Assembly: GCF_007786475.1 (NCBI RefSeq)
Contig: NZ_VNJJ01000001.1
Span: 186,001 to 250,000, forward strand
Direction: 5' to 3'
Source: Cohnella terricola
GTDB lineage: Bacteria; Bacillota; Bacilli; Paenibacillales; Paenibacillaceae
DNA length: 64,000 nt
Under the pieces are notes generated by a model. That model did no database searches, was not told the DNA's origin, and saw only the letters and a program-made list of their open reading frames with translations. The number at the start of each line of letters is the position of its first letter. Within the stretch, counting starts at the first letter, position 1. The translations under genes were made by a program, and so were the position numbers. This document shows, piece by piece, positions 49,699 through 58,371 of this stretch.

Positions 49699-51114
49699 AT
49701 GAAAACAAAAGGATTAGCGCTTTTCATTCTGGCCATTTCGCAGTTGATGATGGCTCTCGATTATACGATTATTTTTGTCGCTATGCCTTCCCTTGGCGAA
49801 GAGTTGGGCTTCTCGGCCAACCATCTGCAGTGGGTCGTCAGTGCCTATTCGCTTGCCTTCGGTGGATTCTTGTTCATTGGCGGTCGGTTATCCGATTTAC
49901 TGGGCAGACGCCGCATGTTCATAATCGCGATGGCCTTGTTCGGTTTAGGTTCGTTGCTCGGGGGCCTATCGGAATCCCAGCTTATGCTGATCATCGCTAG
50001 GGGATTGCAAGGGCTTGGAGGCGCGTTGTTGTCGCCGGCGACGTTGTCGCTGATCATGTCCAACTTCGAAGAAGGCGCCGAGCGTAACCGGGCCATGGGC
50101 ATTTGGTCGGCAATGGGCGGAGTCGGCTTGTCCCTCGGTCTGCTGCTTGGCGGAGTATTGACCAGCTACATCGGATGGGAAGCCACCTTCTTCGTGAATG
50201 TGCCGATCGCGCTTCTCGCCATTGCGATGGCGCCGATCGTGCTCAAAGAAAGCAAGATTTCGTCCAAAGCAAGGTCGTTTGACGTTGGCGGCACGTTATC
50301 GGTTACGGCAGGTTTGCTTCTTATCGTTTATTATCTCATCCAATCGCCGGTCGAAGGATGGTCTAGTCTAAGGACTGTGCCATATGTCATAGCTGGCGTT
50401 ATCTTGCTCATCCTTTTCGTTGCCATCGAGCATCGTTCGGCAGCGCCACTGATCTCCTTCCGCTTGTTCCGCAATCGCAATCTGACCGGAGCCGCGCTGA
50501 CCGCTTTCCTTTTTTCCGCATCGTTCGGTACGCTCTATTACTTCCTAACGCTTTATATGCAGGATGTTCTGCACTATTCGGCCGTTCAATCCGGATTTTC
50601 TTTCTTGCCGCTTACGCTCAGCGCGTTTCTGGGAGTAAGGCTGATTCATATCCTGTTAACGAAGGTTGGGGCAGCCGGCACGATTGCTGCGGGAATGGGA
50701 ACTGGAGCCGTCGGATTTCTGATGCTCACTCAGCTATCCGCTACGGGTTCGGCATGGGGATTCATTCCGGGCATCGTGATGATCGGCATTGGCCAAGCGC
50801 TTGTATTCACGACGATGTTCATCGCAGGCAGTACGGGCATCGATCCTAAGGAACAGGGCGTGGCTTCCGCGCTTATAACGACAGGTCAGCAAATCGGCGG
50901 CGCGATCGGTCTCGCGGTCATTATGGCGATCATATCCGCAAGCTTGGGCTCGAATGCGACATTGGAGACGATGACTGCGGCCGAACTGAACCACTCCATT
51001 CATATTGCGTTCAGGGTTACGACCGCCGTAACGCTGCTAGGTATAATGGTTGCCTTCATTGCTCTTAAGCAAAACAAGACTGCTAACAAGGAAAACTCGA
51101 TGGCTAGGGTTTGA
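49699..51114 (+). CDS. DHA2-family MFS drug efflux transporter
   Basis: A 471-residue membrane protein with 14 predicted helices, the EmrB/QacA (DHA2) layout. Motif A is GGRLSDLLGRRR (about 56-67), the membrane Asp motif is MALDYTIIFVAMPSL near the start, and motif C-like glycines are in GVGLSLGLLLGGVL. It exports toxic compounds with the proton gradient; the substrate is not predictable. AAAGGAGAGG precedes the ATG. It is controlled by the adjacent TetR gene. Confidence 0.92.
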   Translation: MKTKGLALFILAISQLMMALDYTIIFVAMPSLGEELGFSANHLQWVVSAYSLAFGGFLFIGGRLSDLLGRRRMFIIAMALFGLGSLLGGLSESQLMLIIARGLQGLGGALLSPATLSLIMSNFEEGAERNRAMGIWSAMGGVGLSLGLLLGGVLTSYIGWEATFFVNVPIALLAIAMAPIVLKESKISSKARSFDVGGTLSVTAGLLLIVYYLIQSPVEGWSSLRTVPYVIAGVILLILFVAIEHRSAAPLISFRLFRNRNLTGAALTAFLFSASFGTLYYFLTLYMQDVLHYSAVQSGFSFLPLTLSAFLGVRLIHILLTKVGAAGTIAAGMGTGAVGFLMLTQLSATGSAWGFIPGIVMIGIGQALVFTTMFIAGSTGIDPKEQGVASALITTGQQIGGAIGLAVIMAIISASLGSNATLETMTAAELNHSIHIAFRVTTAVTLLGIMVAFIALKQNKTANKENSMARV

Positions 51115-51136
51115 GAGTGATAGCATGATTCCGTGT

Positions 51137-51165
51137 AACAGCCTGCTGACAATCAGCAGGCTGTT
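51137..51165. terminator. Two-way hairpin between MFS and epoxide hydrolase genes
   Basis: AACAGCCTGCTGA pairs perfectly with TCAGCAGGCTGTT over a 3-base loop. The T run is poor, but it lies between convergent genes. Confidence 0.7.
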
Positions 51166-51170
51166 CCTAG

Positions 51171-52322
51171 TTAAGGTCTAAGAGGACTGTAGAATTCGCG
51201 AATGTCGTTGGCTAGCAGCTCCGGTTCTTCCAGAGCAGTAAAATGCCCGCCGGAAGGCATAGTGGTCCAACGAGTTACATTCAAATTGCTTTTCGTCCAG
51301 GATTTTGGGGGGAGCAAAATGTCCGCAGGAAATAGGGCCAAGCCTGTCGGAACTTCTATGCGGCCCAATGGAGGCAAGGTATGCGAATTTTCGTAATATA
51401 TACTTGCTGATGATCCGACGGTGTTGGTTACCCAATAGATCATGATATGAGTCAATAGCTCATCCTTGCTGAATATTTGTTGGAGGTCCCCCTCGCAATC
51501 GCTCCATGAGCGAAATTTCTCAACAAGCCAAGCGGCCAAACCTACCGGTGAGTCGGAAAGTCCATATGCCAGACTTTGAGGTTTGGTCGATTGAATGGAC
51601 ATGTAACCTCCCTCTTGGGAAATCCATTCGGAAGCCTTTTTCTTATATTGTCGTTCTTCTTCGGAAAGTTTCAACTCATCATGCGAAGTCATAAGACTCC
51701 TTATTATGCCGACATCCGTTAGATGGATGCCAACTAAAAGTTCAGGATAGGTTGCTGCCAGATATCTCGTAACGCCGGAGCCGACATCACCGCCAGCGGC
51801 TGCAAATTTTTTGTAGCCTAATTCTTCTGTCATTAGCTTAGCCCACATCTGAGAGACACGATAATTGTTGATGCCGGGTTGGGTGGGTTTGCCGGAGAAT
51901 CCAAATCCGGGTAATGAAGGAACAATGACATCAAAAGAGTCCTCGGGATTACCTCCGTGACTAGCCGGATCCGTCAGGAGAGGAATTATTTTTTGATAAC
52001 GAAGGTAACTGTCGGGCCATCCATGGGTAAGAATTAGGGGGAGGGGGTTAGGCCCTTTGCCGCGCTCGTGTACGAAGTGCACATCTATTCCATCGATATT
52101 GCAGCGATATTGGGAAAAGCGGTTCAACTTGGCTTCTTGTGCGCGCCAATCGTAATGATCTCTCCAGTAGGAAACGAGTGTCTTTAAATAATTTAAATCT
52201 GTTCCTCGCTCCCAATTCGAGCCTTCTAATTGATCAGGCCAACGAATGTGTTGCAGTCGGTATTGCAGATCGTCAAGAATTTCATCGGAGACTTGAATGT
52301 GATAACGCTCAACAGTCATCAT
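51171..52322 (-). CDS. Epoxide hydrolase (alpha/beta hydrolase with EHN domain)
   Basis: A 383-residue enzyme that opens epoxides to diols. The N-terminal epoxide-hydrolase domain (about 3-110) is followed by the alpha/beta hydrolase core: HGWP oxyanion loop (100-103), nucleophile Asp179 (AGGDVGSG in place of the usual GGDWG), and catalytic His360 (SGGHFTALEEPE). No signal peptide. AGGAGG precedes two adjacent ATG codons, either of which could start. It is divergent from an AraC regulator across about 100 bases. Confidence 0.9.
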   Translation of the reverse strand: MMTVERYHIQVSDEILDDLQYRLQHIRWPDQLEGSNWERGTDLNYLKTLVSYWRDHYDWRAQEAKLNRFSQYRCNIDGIDVHFVHERGKGPNPLPLILTHGWPDSYLRYQKIIPLLTDPASHGGNPEDSFDVIVPSLPGFGFSGKPTQPGINNYRVSQMWAKLMTEELGYKKFAAAGGDVGSGVTRYLAATYPELLVGIHLTDVGIIRSLMTSHDELKLSEEERQYKKKASEWISQEGGYMSIQSTKPQSLAYGLSDSPVGLAAWLVEKFRSWSDCEGDLQQIFSKDELLTHIMIYWVTNTVGSSASIYYENSHTLPPLGRIEVPTGLALFPADILLPPKSWTKSNLNVTRWTTMPSGGHFTALEEPELLANDIREFYSPLRP

Positions 52323-52428
52323 AAATTCCTCCTTTTTGCGGATTCACATTGTAATTATATCCCTAGAGGTTGTATGTTACACTGTCATAAATGAAGCAAC
52401 CAACTACACTATTTGATTGGTGAACAAT

Positions 52429-53280
52429 ATGCCGCAAATCGATCGATACAAAAAACGTGACGTGTATGTAGAGTTTAATGCGGTGGAGGATTTTACCAGA
52501 CTCCCCTATCCTGAACGGTATACGCTGATTTTGATTACGTCTGGAAGTATGAAAGGGATATTGAACGAACGTCCGATAGCAATAAGCGCTCCTGGCGTTC
52601 TTTGCTTGGCCGAAGGCGATAAGGTGCAGATCCTTGAGAAGCTTAACGTGGCCGCACAATCCTTTCGTTTTCATCCCGAATTTCTTAACACAATAACGCT
52701 TGCCGAGACGGAGGAATACTTTCCTTCAGTTCCTAGAATCCAAACGGGCCTTTCCCTTTTTCATAGAGATTTGCATACGGGTGTGCCTCGTGTAACCGAG
52801 AAAGCATATCCGCTACTGTTTGAATGGTTTTTTGTGCTCGGCACAGAGGTGCAGGCGCAAAGCGATGCACTCTGGGTGTGCAGAATAAAAAAATACCTCA
52901 TTCAAATGATGGGGTTGCTTGAGGAATTGAGTCGAAACAGCGAACAATCACCCGTCGATGCGGTGTTAGATTATATACATACGAATTATTCACGAAAGAT
53001 TTCATTGGAGGATTTGACAAATCACGTTCATCTTAACCGTGTGACTTTGAATAAGAAGTTTCAGGAAAGATGCGGAACTACAGCGATTGGTTACCTGCTT
53101 TCCTATCGATTAAAGGTTGCGAGCGACCTTCTGACACATACAGATATGAACCTTAATGAAATAGCGCGCGTCGCAGGATTTGAGTATGACACCTACTTCA
53201 TTAAACAGTTTACAGCTAGAAAAGGGATATCACCGACGAAGTACCGTACGATCTCTCGTAATTTTGCTACTGTTCAATAA
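52429..53280 (+). CDS. AraC-family regulator
   Basis: About 283 residues: N-terminal sensor domain (YTLILITSGSMKGILNERPI, GVLCLAEGDKVQILE) and C-terminal AraC HTH (about 185-280, ISLEDLTNHVHLNRVTLNKKFQ, SPTKYRTI). The start is uncertain: GGTGA precedes the ATG at 52429, while GTG at 52420 and TTG at 52417 are also in frame. It is divergent from the epoxide hydrolase gene and probably activates it. Confidence 0.87.
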   Translation: MPQIDRYKKRDVYVEFNAVEDFTRLPYPERYTLILITSGSMKGILNERPIAISAPGVLCLAEGDKVQILEKLNVAAQSFRFHPEFLNTITLAETEEYFPSVPRIQTGLSLFHRDLHTGVPRVTEKAYPLLFEWFFVLGTEVQAQSDALWVCRIKKYLIQMMGLLEELSRNSEQSPVDAVLDYIHTNYSRKISLEDLTNHVHLNRVTLNKKFQERCGTTAIGYLLSYRLKVASDLLTHTDMNLNEIARVAGFEYDTYFIKQFTARKGISPTKYRTISRNFATVQ

Positions 53281-53324
53281 CTTAGAGCTGGATTTCGATT
53301 GTGTCATTCGTATTAATTCCGATA

Positions 53325-53352
53325 TTGACAATCGGATAAATTAGAATAAACT
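53325..53352 (+). promoter_or_regulatory. Promoter of the kinase/regulator pair, with palindrome over -35
   Basis: TTGACA at 53325-53330, 16-base spacer, TAAACT at 53347-53352. TCCGAT (53318-53323) and ATCGGA (53331-53336) flank the -35 box and could be a binding site. Confidence 0.45.
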
Positions 53353-53387
53353 TATCCTTACTATAAAAATGACCTAAGGTTGATTCC

Positions 53388-54620
53388 ATGACAACGAGAT
53401 ACGATGCGCAAGAACCGACTCGCATTCAAGCGTTAAGCAGCATGGCCATTGCTCTCAGCGAAACGCTGAACTTGGATGACCTCCTCTATAACGCAGTCAA
53501 CAAGTGCGTAGAGATATTAGAGTATGACGCCGCAGCCCTATATTTGCTTGGTAAGGACAAGAGAATGTTTATAGCGGAATACCTGTATGGGTTTCCGGAG
53601 CAAACCAAGCCGTCTCTGAAGGAATTCCCGATAATCGGACTTACGGCACAGGTCGTGAAAACGGGAAAAACGATCGTTGTACCCAACGTAGAGCCTCACC
53701 ACGAACGTCGACCGTATTTGTCCGAGTTCAAATCCTGCATCATCGTGCCCGTCAAAGTGAGAAAAGAAACCGTAGGCGTGTTCCTTCTTCACTCCAAGTC
53801 TTCTCGTCAATTCGTGAAGGATGAAATATTGCTGATTGAATCGATCGGGCTTCAGATCGGCGTTGCCAGCGAGAATGCCCGCATGTTTGAGTCGATGCGA
53901 AGAAGCCGTCGTTTGAACGCGCAATTGCTGGCTGCCCAAATAAACGCGCAAGAGAAAGAGCGGGAGAGAATCGCCAGCGACATTCACGATTCGATCAATC
54001 AGTCTATGGTGGGCATTCATTTCCATCTGCAATATTGTTTGGACGAAAAGCAATGCGACCCGGATCAGATAAGGCCCATTCTGAGCAAGCTGCTACAGAC
54101 GACGGAGAAGAGCATGATGGAGTTCAGGCAAATCATTAACGACCTGCACCCGGTAGCCATTCAGAAATTCGGATTTCTGGGAGCGTTGGAGGAACTGATC
54201 TCGTCTGTTTCCATTCAGAATGCGCTTCGAATCGAAATGTTCGTCACTGGCGAGCCAGCGCGATTCCGGCGGGAAGTTGAAATATCTTTATACCGGATCT
54301 TTCAGGAGAGCATTAATAACATCGTCAAACATGCCAAGGCTTCCCACGCGGAGCTGGCAATCCACTTCGGGTCCGATTATTTAAAGATTAGAATTCGGGA
54401 CTATGGCGCAGGATTTGTGACAACCGGTCAAGCAGAGCATGGAGCGACCTACGGCTTGATCGGAATGAAAAGACGGGTTGAGGAATTGGAGGGCCGCTTT
54501 GCCATCGACGGCGAAGCCTCGCCTGGAACCCGCATCGATATCGTATTGGATATGAACCGACTTTGTTGCGAAGTCGAGAGAGAATGGCATACAAGGGGAA
54601 AGTTCGATGAACAGTTATAA
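53388..54620 (+). CDS. Cytosolic GAF-domain histidine kinase, NarL/DegS type
   Basis: A 410-residue sensor with no membrane segment. A GAF domain (about 29-168) is followed by the HisKA_3 dimerisation helix with ERERIASDIHDSINQ (phospho-acceptor His200) and an HATPase domain (FQESINNIVKHAKA, RDYGAGF, GLIGMKRRVEEL, GTRIDI). GAF implies a small-molecule, redox or gas signal. It overlaps the response-regulator gene by 14 bases, so the pair is coupled. Confidence 0.93.
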   Translation: MTTRYDAQEPTRIQALSSMAIALSETLNLDDLLYNAVNKCVEILEYDAAALYLLGKDKRMFIAEYLYGFPEQTKPSLKEFPIIGLTAQVVKTGKTIVVPNVEPHHERRPYLSEFKSCIIVPVKVRKETVGVFLLHSKSSRQFVKDEILLIESIGLQIGVASENARMFESMRRSRRLNAQLLAAQINAQEKERERIASDIHDSINQSMVGIHFHLQYCLDEKQCDPDQIRPILSKLLQTTEKSMMEFRQIINDLHPVAIQKFGFLGALEELISSVSIQNALRIEMFVTGEPARFRREVEISLYRIFQESINNIVKHAKASHAELAIHFGSDYLKIRIRDYGAGFVTTGQAEHGATYGLIGMKRRVEELEGRFAIDGEASPGTRIDIVLDMNRLCCEVEREWHTRGKFDEQL

Positions 54621-55239
54621 GGTTTTTCTGGCTGACGACCATCATATCGTTCGCGAAGGAATGCTCCTTCTGCTGCAATCAACCGCATTCGAGGTGATCG
54701 GTGAGGCTGCCGACGGGGAAGAGGCGTTATCGCAAATCCGAGAGCTGAAGCCGGATATCGCGCTTCTTGATCTGAACATGCCCAAGCTGGACGGCATAGA
54801 GGTAACCCGGATGATCAAAGAGAGTGACCCGGACATCAAGGTGATCATCTTAACGGTTTATATGGAAGAGAAGTTTCTAAAGGAAGCAATCCAGTGCGGA
54901 GCTGACGGTTATGCTTCCAAAGTGATACGCAAACACGAGCTGATCTCCGGAATGGAGAGCGTAGTTCGGGGAGAAAGATTCATCGATCCCAAATTGCTGC
55001 AGCAGTCGTTCATGAACAGTCTGGAAAAGAAGGGCGACAAGGAATCGGCGCTGACGGACAGGGAACTGGAAGTTCTAAAGCTGGTTGCCCAAGGGAAAAC
55101 GAACAGAGAAATTTCAGTCGAGTTATTCCTAGGCTCCGATACGACCAAGGAGTATGTGGGCAACGTCATTCGCAAGCTCGATTGCAAGAATAGAACGGAA
55201 GCGGTCGCCAAGGCGATCCGAAATCATATCATCGTATGA
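54607..55239 (+). CDS. Response regulator, NarL/LuxR type
   Basis: A 210-residue partner of the preceding kinase. The receiver has the acidic pair Asp10-Asp11, phosphorylated Asp55 (ALLDLNMPKLDG), a Thr in ILTVY and Lys in the SKVIRKHE loop; the LuxR-type HTH is at about 145-205 (LTDRELEVLKLVAQGKTNREIS, RTEAVAKAI). It may control the peptidase/importer operon that starts 150 bases downstream. Confidence 0.93.
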   Translation: MNSYKVFLADDHHIVREGMLLLLQSTAFEVIGEAADGEEALSQIRELKPDIALLDLNMPKLDGIEVTRMIKESDPDIKVIILTVYMEEKFLKEAIQCGADGYASKVIRKHELISGMESVVRGERFIDPKLLQQSFMNSLEKKGDKESALTDRELEVLKLVAQGKTNREISVELFLGSDTTKEYVGNVIRKLDCKNRTEAVAKAIRNHIIV

Positions 55240-55290
55240 CCCCCCCCCCATTTGGGGGATAAAACCTCCGTTTCGGGGGTGTTTTATTAT
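55240..55290 (+). terminator. Terminator region with a ten-C tract
   Basis: Ten C (55240-55249) directly after the stop codon face GGGGG, followed by a second hairpin (ACCTCCG with CGGGGGT) and a GTTTTAT tail. Confidence 0.6.
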
Positions 55291-55356
55291 GGACGGGGGT
55301 AGTATTCTTGATGTTAATAAAGTAACCACGGACACAAATCCGAGTTAGCAGGTGTG

Positions 55357-55362
55357 TATAAT
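55357..55362 (+). promoter_or_regulatory. -10 box before the M20 peptidase gene
   Basis: TATAAT at 55357-55362 with no clear -35. Transcription would start about 23 bases before the ATG at 55392, which favours that start over the GTG at 55371. Confidence 0.45.
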
Positions 55363-55391
55363 GTACAATTGTGAAAAAGGAAGTCGCTGTC

Positions 55392-56768
55392 ATGCTTCAA
55401 GTTGAAGATCGTGTCGCAAACCGACTGCCGCAAGCCATTCAGGCTCTGCAACGCTACTGTCGGCAACCGGGAATCAGTTCGCAGGGTGTAGGAATCCCGG
55501 AGACGATTGATCTGATTGGACAAATGGTGATAGAAGCGGGCGGACAGGTTAGGGTACTTAACGACCTGGGCGGCAATCCGGTTATCTATGCAGAGTTCGA
55601 GCCGGGACCGGAAGGCAGCGCAGACAAAACGCTGTTGTTCTATAACCATTATGATGTCCAACCTCCCGAGCCGCTCGAGGAATGGAATTATCCGCCATTC
55701 GGAGCGGAGATTCATGAAGGCAAACTCTTCGCTCGGGGAGCATCCGATAACAAGGCCGATCTGGTCGCCCGCCTGCAGGCGATCTCCATCTTGCAGGAGG
55801 AAGGCTTGCCTTGTCGGATCAAGTTCCTGATCGAAGGAGAAGAGGAGATCGGTTCACCGTCGCTTCCTCTATATCTGGAGAAGTATGCTTCGTTGTTCCA
55901 AGCGGATGCTTGCGTGTGGGAATGGGCGCAGAAGAACGCGGAGGAGAAGCTGGAGATGGTGGCGGGAGCCAAAGGCTTATGTTATCTGGAGCTTACAAGC
56001 GAGACCGCCGATATCGATATTCATTCGGCTTACGCTCCGGTGGCAGACAACGCCGCATGGCGCTTGACCCAGGCACTCGCAACGTTGAAGACGGCCGATC
56101 ATCGGATCGTCGTGGAGGGCTTCTATGACGAGGTGGAGCACCCGTCCGAATCATTGAAGGACATCGCACGGAACAATCCGTACGATACGGCGGCTGCTTC
56201 TAGTCTGTATGGCTTGAAGGGGAAGATGATTGCTGCGGATGCTGCTAGGGCGGCTCTTCTCTTCGAGCCGACGATGTCTATCTGCGGAATCGAATCCGGC
56301 TATACCGGTGTCGGAGTAAAGACGGTCATCCCCAGAAGGGCGAAGGCCAAGCTGGATTGCCGTCTAGTTCCCCGTCAGGACCCCGAGGATATCGCCCGTA
56401 AGATACGACGCCATCTGGACAAGATGGGGTTCGCGGATATTCATGTCGAGCTATTGAGCGCAAGTCATCCCTTCCGATCCGATATGAACCATCCGGTCAT
56501 CGGTATTGTGAACGCAACGGCAGCCGCCGTGTACGGCGAGGGAAGATATGCCTTAATGCCGAATTACCCCGGGACGGGACCGATGCACTTGTTCGCGCGA
56601 TATTTAGGGCAGCAATTGCCGATCGTCGCGATTGGCTCCGGCTGGTGGGATGACCGAATTCATGCGCCTAATGAATCGATTCGGATCAAAGATTTCGAAG
56701 AGGCGCTCGGTTATATGGTTCGGTTCATTCGCGAGTTCCCAAGAATGGACCAGCGGGCAGAAAGTTGA
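55392..56768 (+). CDS. M20-family metallopeptidase (ArgE/DapE/CPG2 type)
   Basis: A 458-residue di-zinc exopeptidase or deacylase. Metal and catalytic motifs: NHYDVQPP (first His and Asp), GASDNKAD (bridging Asp), IEGEEEIGS (Glu-Glu catalytic pair), the lid domain in the middle (about 205-330), and a late His in DDRIHAPNE. The ATG at 55392 has AAGGAAG before it; the GTG at 55371 has none. It opens an operon with an amidohydrolase, a Rieske protein and a peptide-type importer, suggesting cleavage of an imported amide or dipeptide-like compound. Confidence 0.92.
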   Translation: MLQVEDRVANRLPQAIQALQRYCRQPGISSQGVGIPETIDLIGQMVIEAGGQVRVLNDLGGNPVIYAEFEPGPEGSADKTLLFYNHYDVQPPEPLEEWNYPPFGAEIHEGKLFARGASDNKADLVARLQAISILQEEGLPCRIKFLIEGEEEIGSPSLPLYLEKYASLFQADACVWEWAQKNAEEKLEMVAGAKGLCYLELTSETADIDIHSAYAPVADNAAWRLTQALATLKTADHRIVVEGFYDEVEHPSESLKDIARNNPYDTAAASSLYGLKGKMIAADAARAALLFEPTMSICGIESGYTGVGVKTVIPRRAKAKLDCRLVPRQDPEDIARKIRRHLDKMGFADIHVELLSASHPFRSDMNHPVIGIVNATAAAVYGEGRYALMPNYPGTGPMHLFARYLGQQLPIVAIGSGWWDDRIHAPNESIRIKDFEEALGYMVRFIREFPRMDQRAES

Positions 56769-56802
56769 TCATGCATGAAGTAATAAAGCGAGGTTAGCGA
56801 AC

Positions 56803-57930
56803 ATGTTGGAGCAAGAAAGACAAGCGTTGGCGTCAGGAGGGCTTATCGATGCGGATGTTCACCCGTTTATGAGCTCCTTGGAAGAAATGGTTCCCTATAC
56901 GGATAGAACCTTACGCAAGAGACTACGTATCGGCGAGTTCAAGAATAGTTCTTTTGGCGAGAACACCTTTACCAGCGATTCGTTTAAGCTGCCATTTCAA
57001 AGATATGACAACATCGGTCCCCTGCATGGCTTGCGTACGGACGCAGTTCCGCCTAGTGGGAAAATTCCGGGCGCGGACAAAGAGTTTATGGTGAAGGATC
57101 TGTTAGACCGCTACGATACCAAATTTGCCGTACTGAACGCCGGGGGTGGCGTTATGGCAGCCTATCACGACGTAGACCTATCTATCGAATTCAATCGCGC
57201 CTACAACGACTACCTGTATGAAGAATGGGTCAACTACGATCCCCGGTTCAAAATGACGATGATGGCTACACCTCTTGATCCGCAAGCTACCGTCCGGGAA
57301 ATCGAGCGAATCGGGAGAAGGCCGGGCGTAGTGGGCATTAATTTGCAGAACATCAATATTCCGCTCGGCAAGCGTCACTTCTATCCCATCTACGAGATCG
57401 CGGAAGAATACGGACTTCCGATCATCTTGCATCCGGACGCGGAAACTTCGGGAGAGTATGCTCCGGCTCAGGCTGTGGGCCCGGCGTCTACGTATATGGA
57501 ATGGCACACAAGTCTCGGGCTTGTCGCGCAAAGACAAATCATCAGCCTCGTATGCGACGGCGTATTCGAGAGGTTCCCGAAGCTGAAGGTGGCTTTTATC
57601 GAATATGGTTTCTCGTGGCTTCCCTCGCTGTTGTGGCGAATCGATAAGAATTGGAAGGCTTTGCGCGAGGAAGTGCCTTGGATGAAGCGTCTGCCAAGCG
57701 AGTATATCCTCCAAAACATTCGGATCGGTACGCAGCCCTCCGAGGAGCCGTTCTATCCAGGAGACTTGAACGAGATCATTCGGATGAGCAAGGCGGAGGA
57801 TATTCTGATTTATTGCAGCGACTATCCGCACTGGGATGGCGATCCTGTGGATCAAGTATTCCGCAGCTTCTCTCCCGAGCTGAAGGAGAAAGTGTTCTCC
57901 AAGAACGGCAGAGAATTGTTTGGACTATAA
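56803..57930 (+). CDS. Amidohydrolase family 2 (ACMSD-like TIM barrel)
   Basis: A 375-residue metal-dependent hydrolase or decarboxylase of the amidohydrolase_2/ACMSD group. Metal motifs: DADVHP (Asp18, His20) near the start, IILHPDAETS in the middle, FIEYGFSWLPSLLWRID, and the C-terminal catalytic Asp in YCSDYPHWDGD. This group includes decarboxylases and hydrolases of aromatic and cyclic compounds. It lies 34 bases after the M20 gene and 42 before the Rieske gene, which fits breakdown of an aromatic or heterocyclic amide. Confidence 0.9.
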   Translation: MLEQERQALASGGLIDADVHPFMSSLEEMVPYTDRTLRKRLRIGEFKNSSFGENTFTSDSFKLPFQRYDNIGPLHGLRTDAVPPSGKIPGADKEFMVKDLLDRYDTKFAVLNAGGGVMAAYHDVDLSIEFNRAYNDYLYEEWVNYDPRFKMTMMATPLDPQATVREIERIGRRPGVVGINLQNINIPLGKRHFYPIYEIAEEYGLPIILHPDAETSGEYAPAQAVGPASTYMEWHTSLGLVAQRQIISLVCDGVFERFPKLKVAFIEYGFSWLPSLLWRIDKNWKALREEVPWMKRLPSEYILQNIRIGTQPSEEPFYPGDLNEIIRMSKAEDILIYCSDYPHWDGDPVDQVFRSFSPELKEKVFSKNGRELFGL

Positions 57931-57972
57931 GCGGAATGATCTGTGATGCTGCCAGTAGCGAGGTGAAGAGAA

Positions 57973-58353
57973 ATGAGTGACCAATGGGACCGGCATGAGG
58001 TATGCGCCGATGGGGAACTGCTTCCGGGGATGCGGAAGGTTGTTACGATCCGCAGACAGGAGATTGTCGTGCTTAATGTGGAAGGCCGGCTGTACGCTCT
58101 TCAGAATCGGTGTCCGCATATGGGCGTGCCGCTTGCACATGGCGCCGTATGCGGAACCATGGTTCCCAGTGACCCGGGCACGCATGTTTACGGCTGTCAT
58201 AACGCAATCATCAAGTGCCCGCTGCACGGCTGGGAGTATTCGCTGGAGAGCGGACATAATGTGTTCGCCTCAGAGAAAGTCAGAATTCGAACATACGAGG
58301 TTGTTGTGGAAGATCATACGATCTATTTATTAACCCCCAAAAAGATAGGGTAG
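57973..58353 (+). CDS. Rieske [2Fe-2S] protein
   Basis: A 126-residue single Rieske domain. The cluster ligands are Cys47 and His49 (NRCPHMG) and Cys82 and His85 (KCPLHGWEYSLESG). The 32 residues between the two pairs are about twice the usual number, with extra Cys60 and Cys75 in the loop. It would carry electrons to a Rieske oxygenase or serve a hydroxylation, but no oxygenase is in the window. It sits between the amidohydrolase and the binding-protein gene, with GAGGTGAAG before the ATG. Confidence 0.92.
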   Translation: MSDQWDRHEVCADGELLPGMRKVVTIRRQEIVVLNVEGRLYALQNRCPHMGVPLAHGAVCGTMVPSDPGTHVYGCHNAIIKCPLHGWEYSLESGHNVFASEKVRIRTYEVVVEDHTIYLLTPKKIG

Positions 58354-58371
58354 AGGAGAAGAGTGGAAGAT

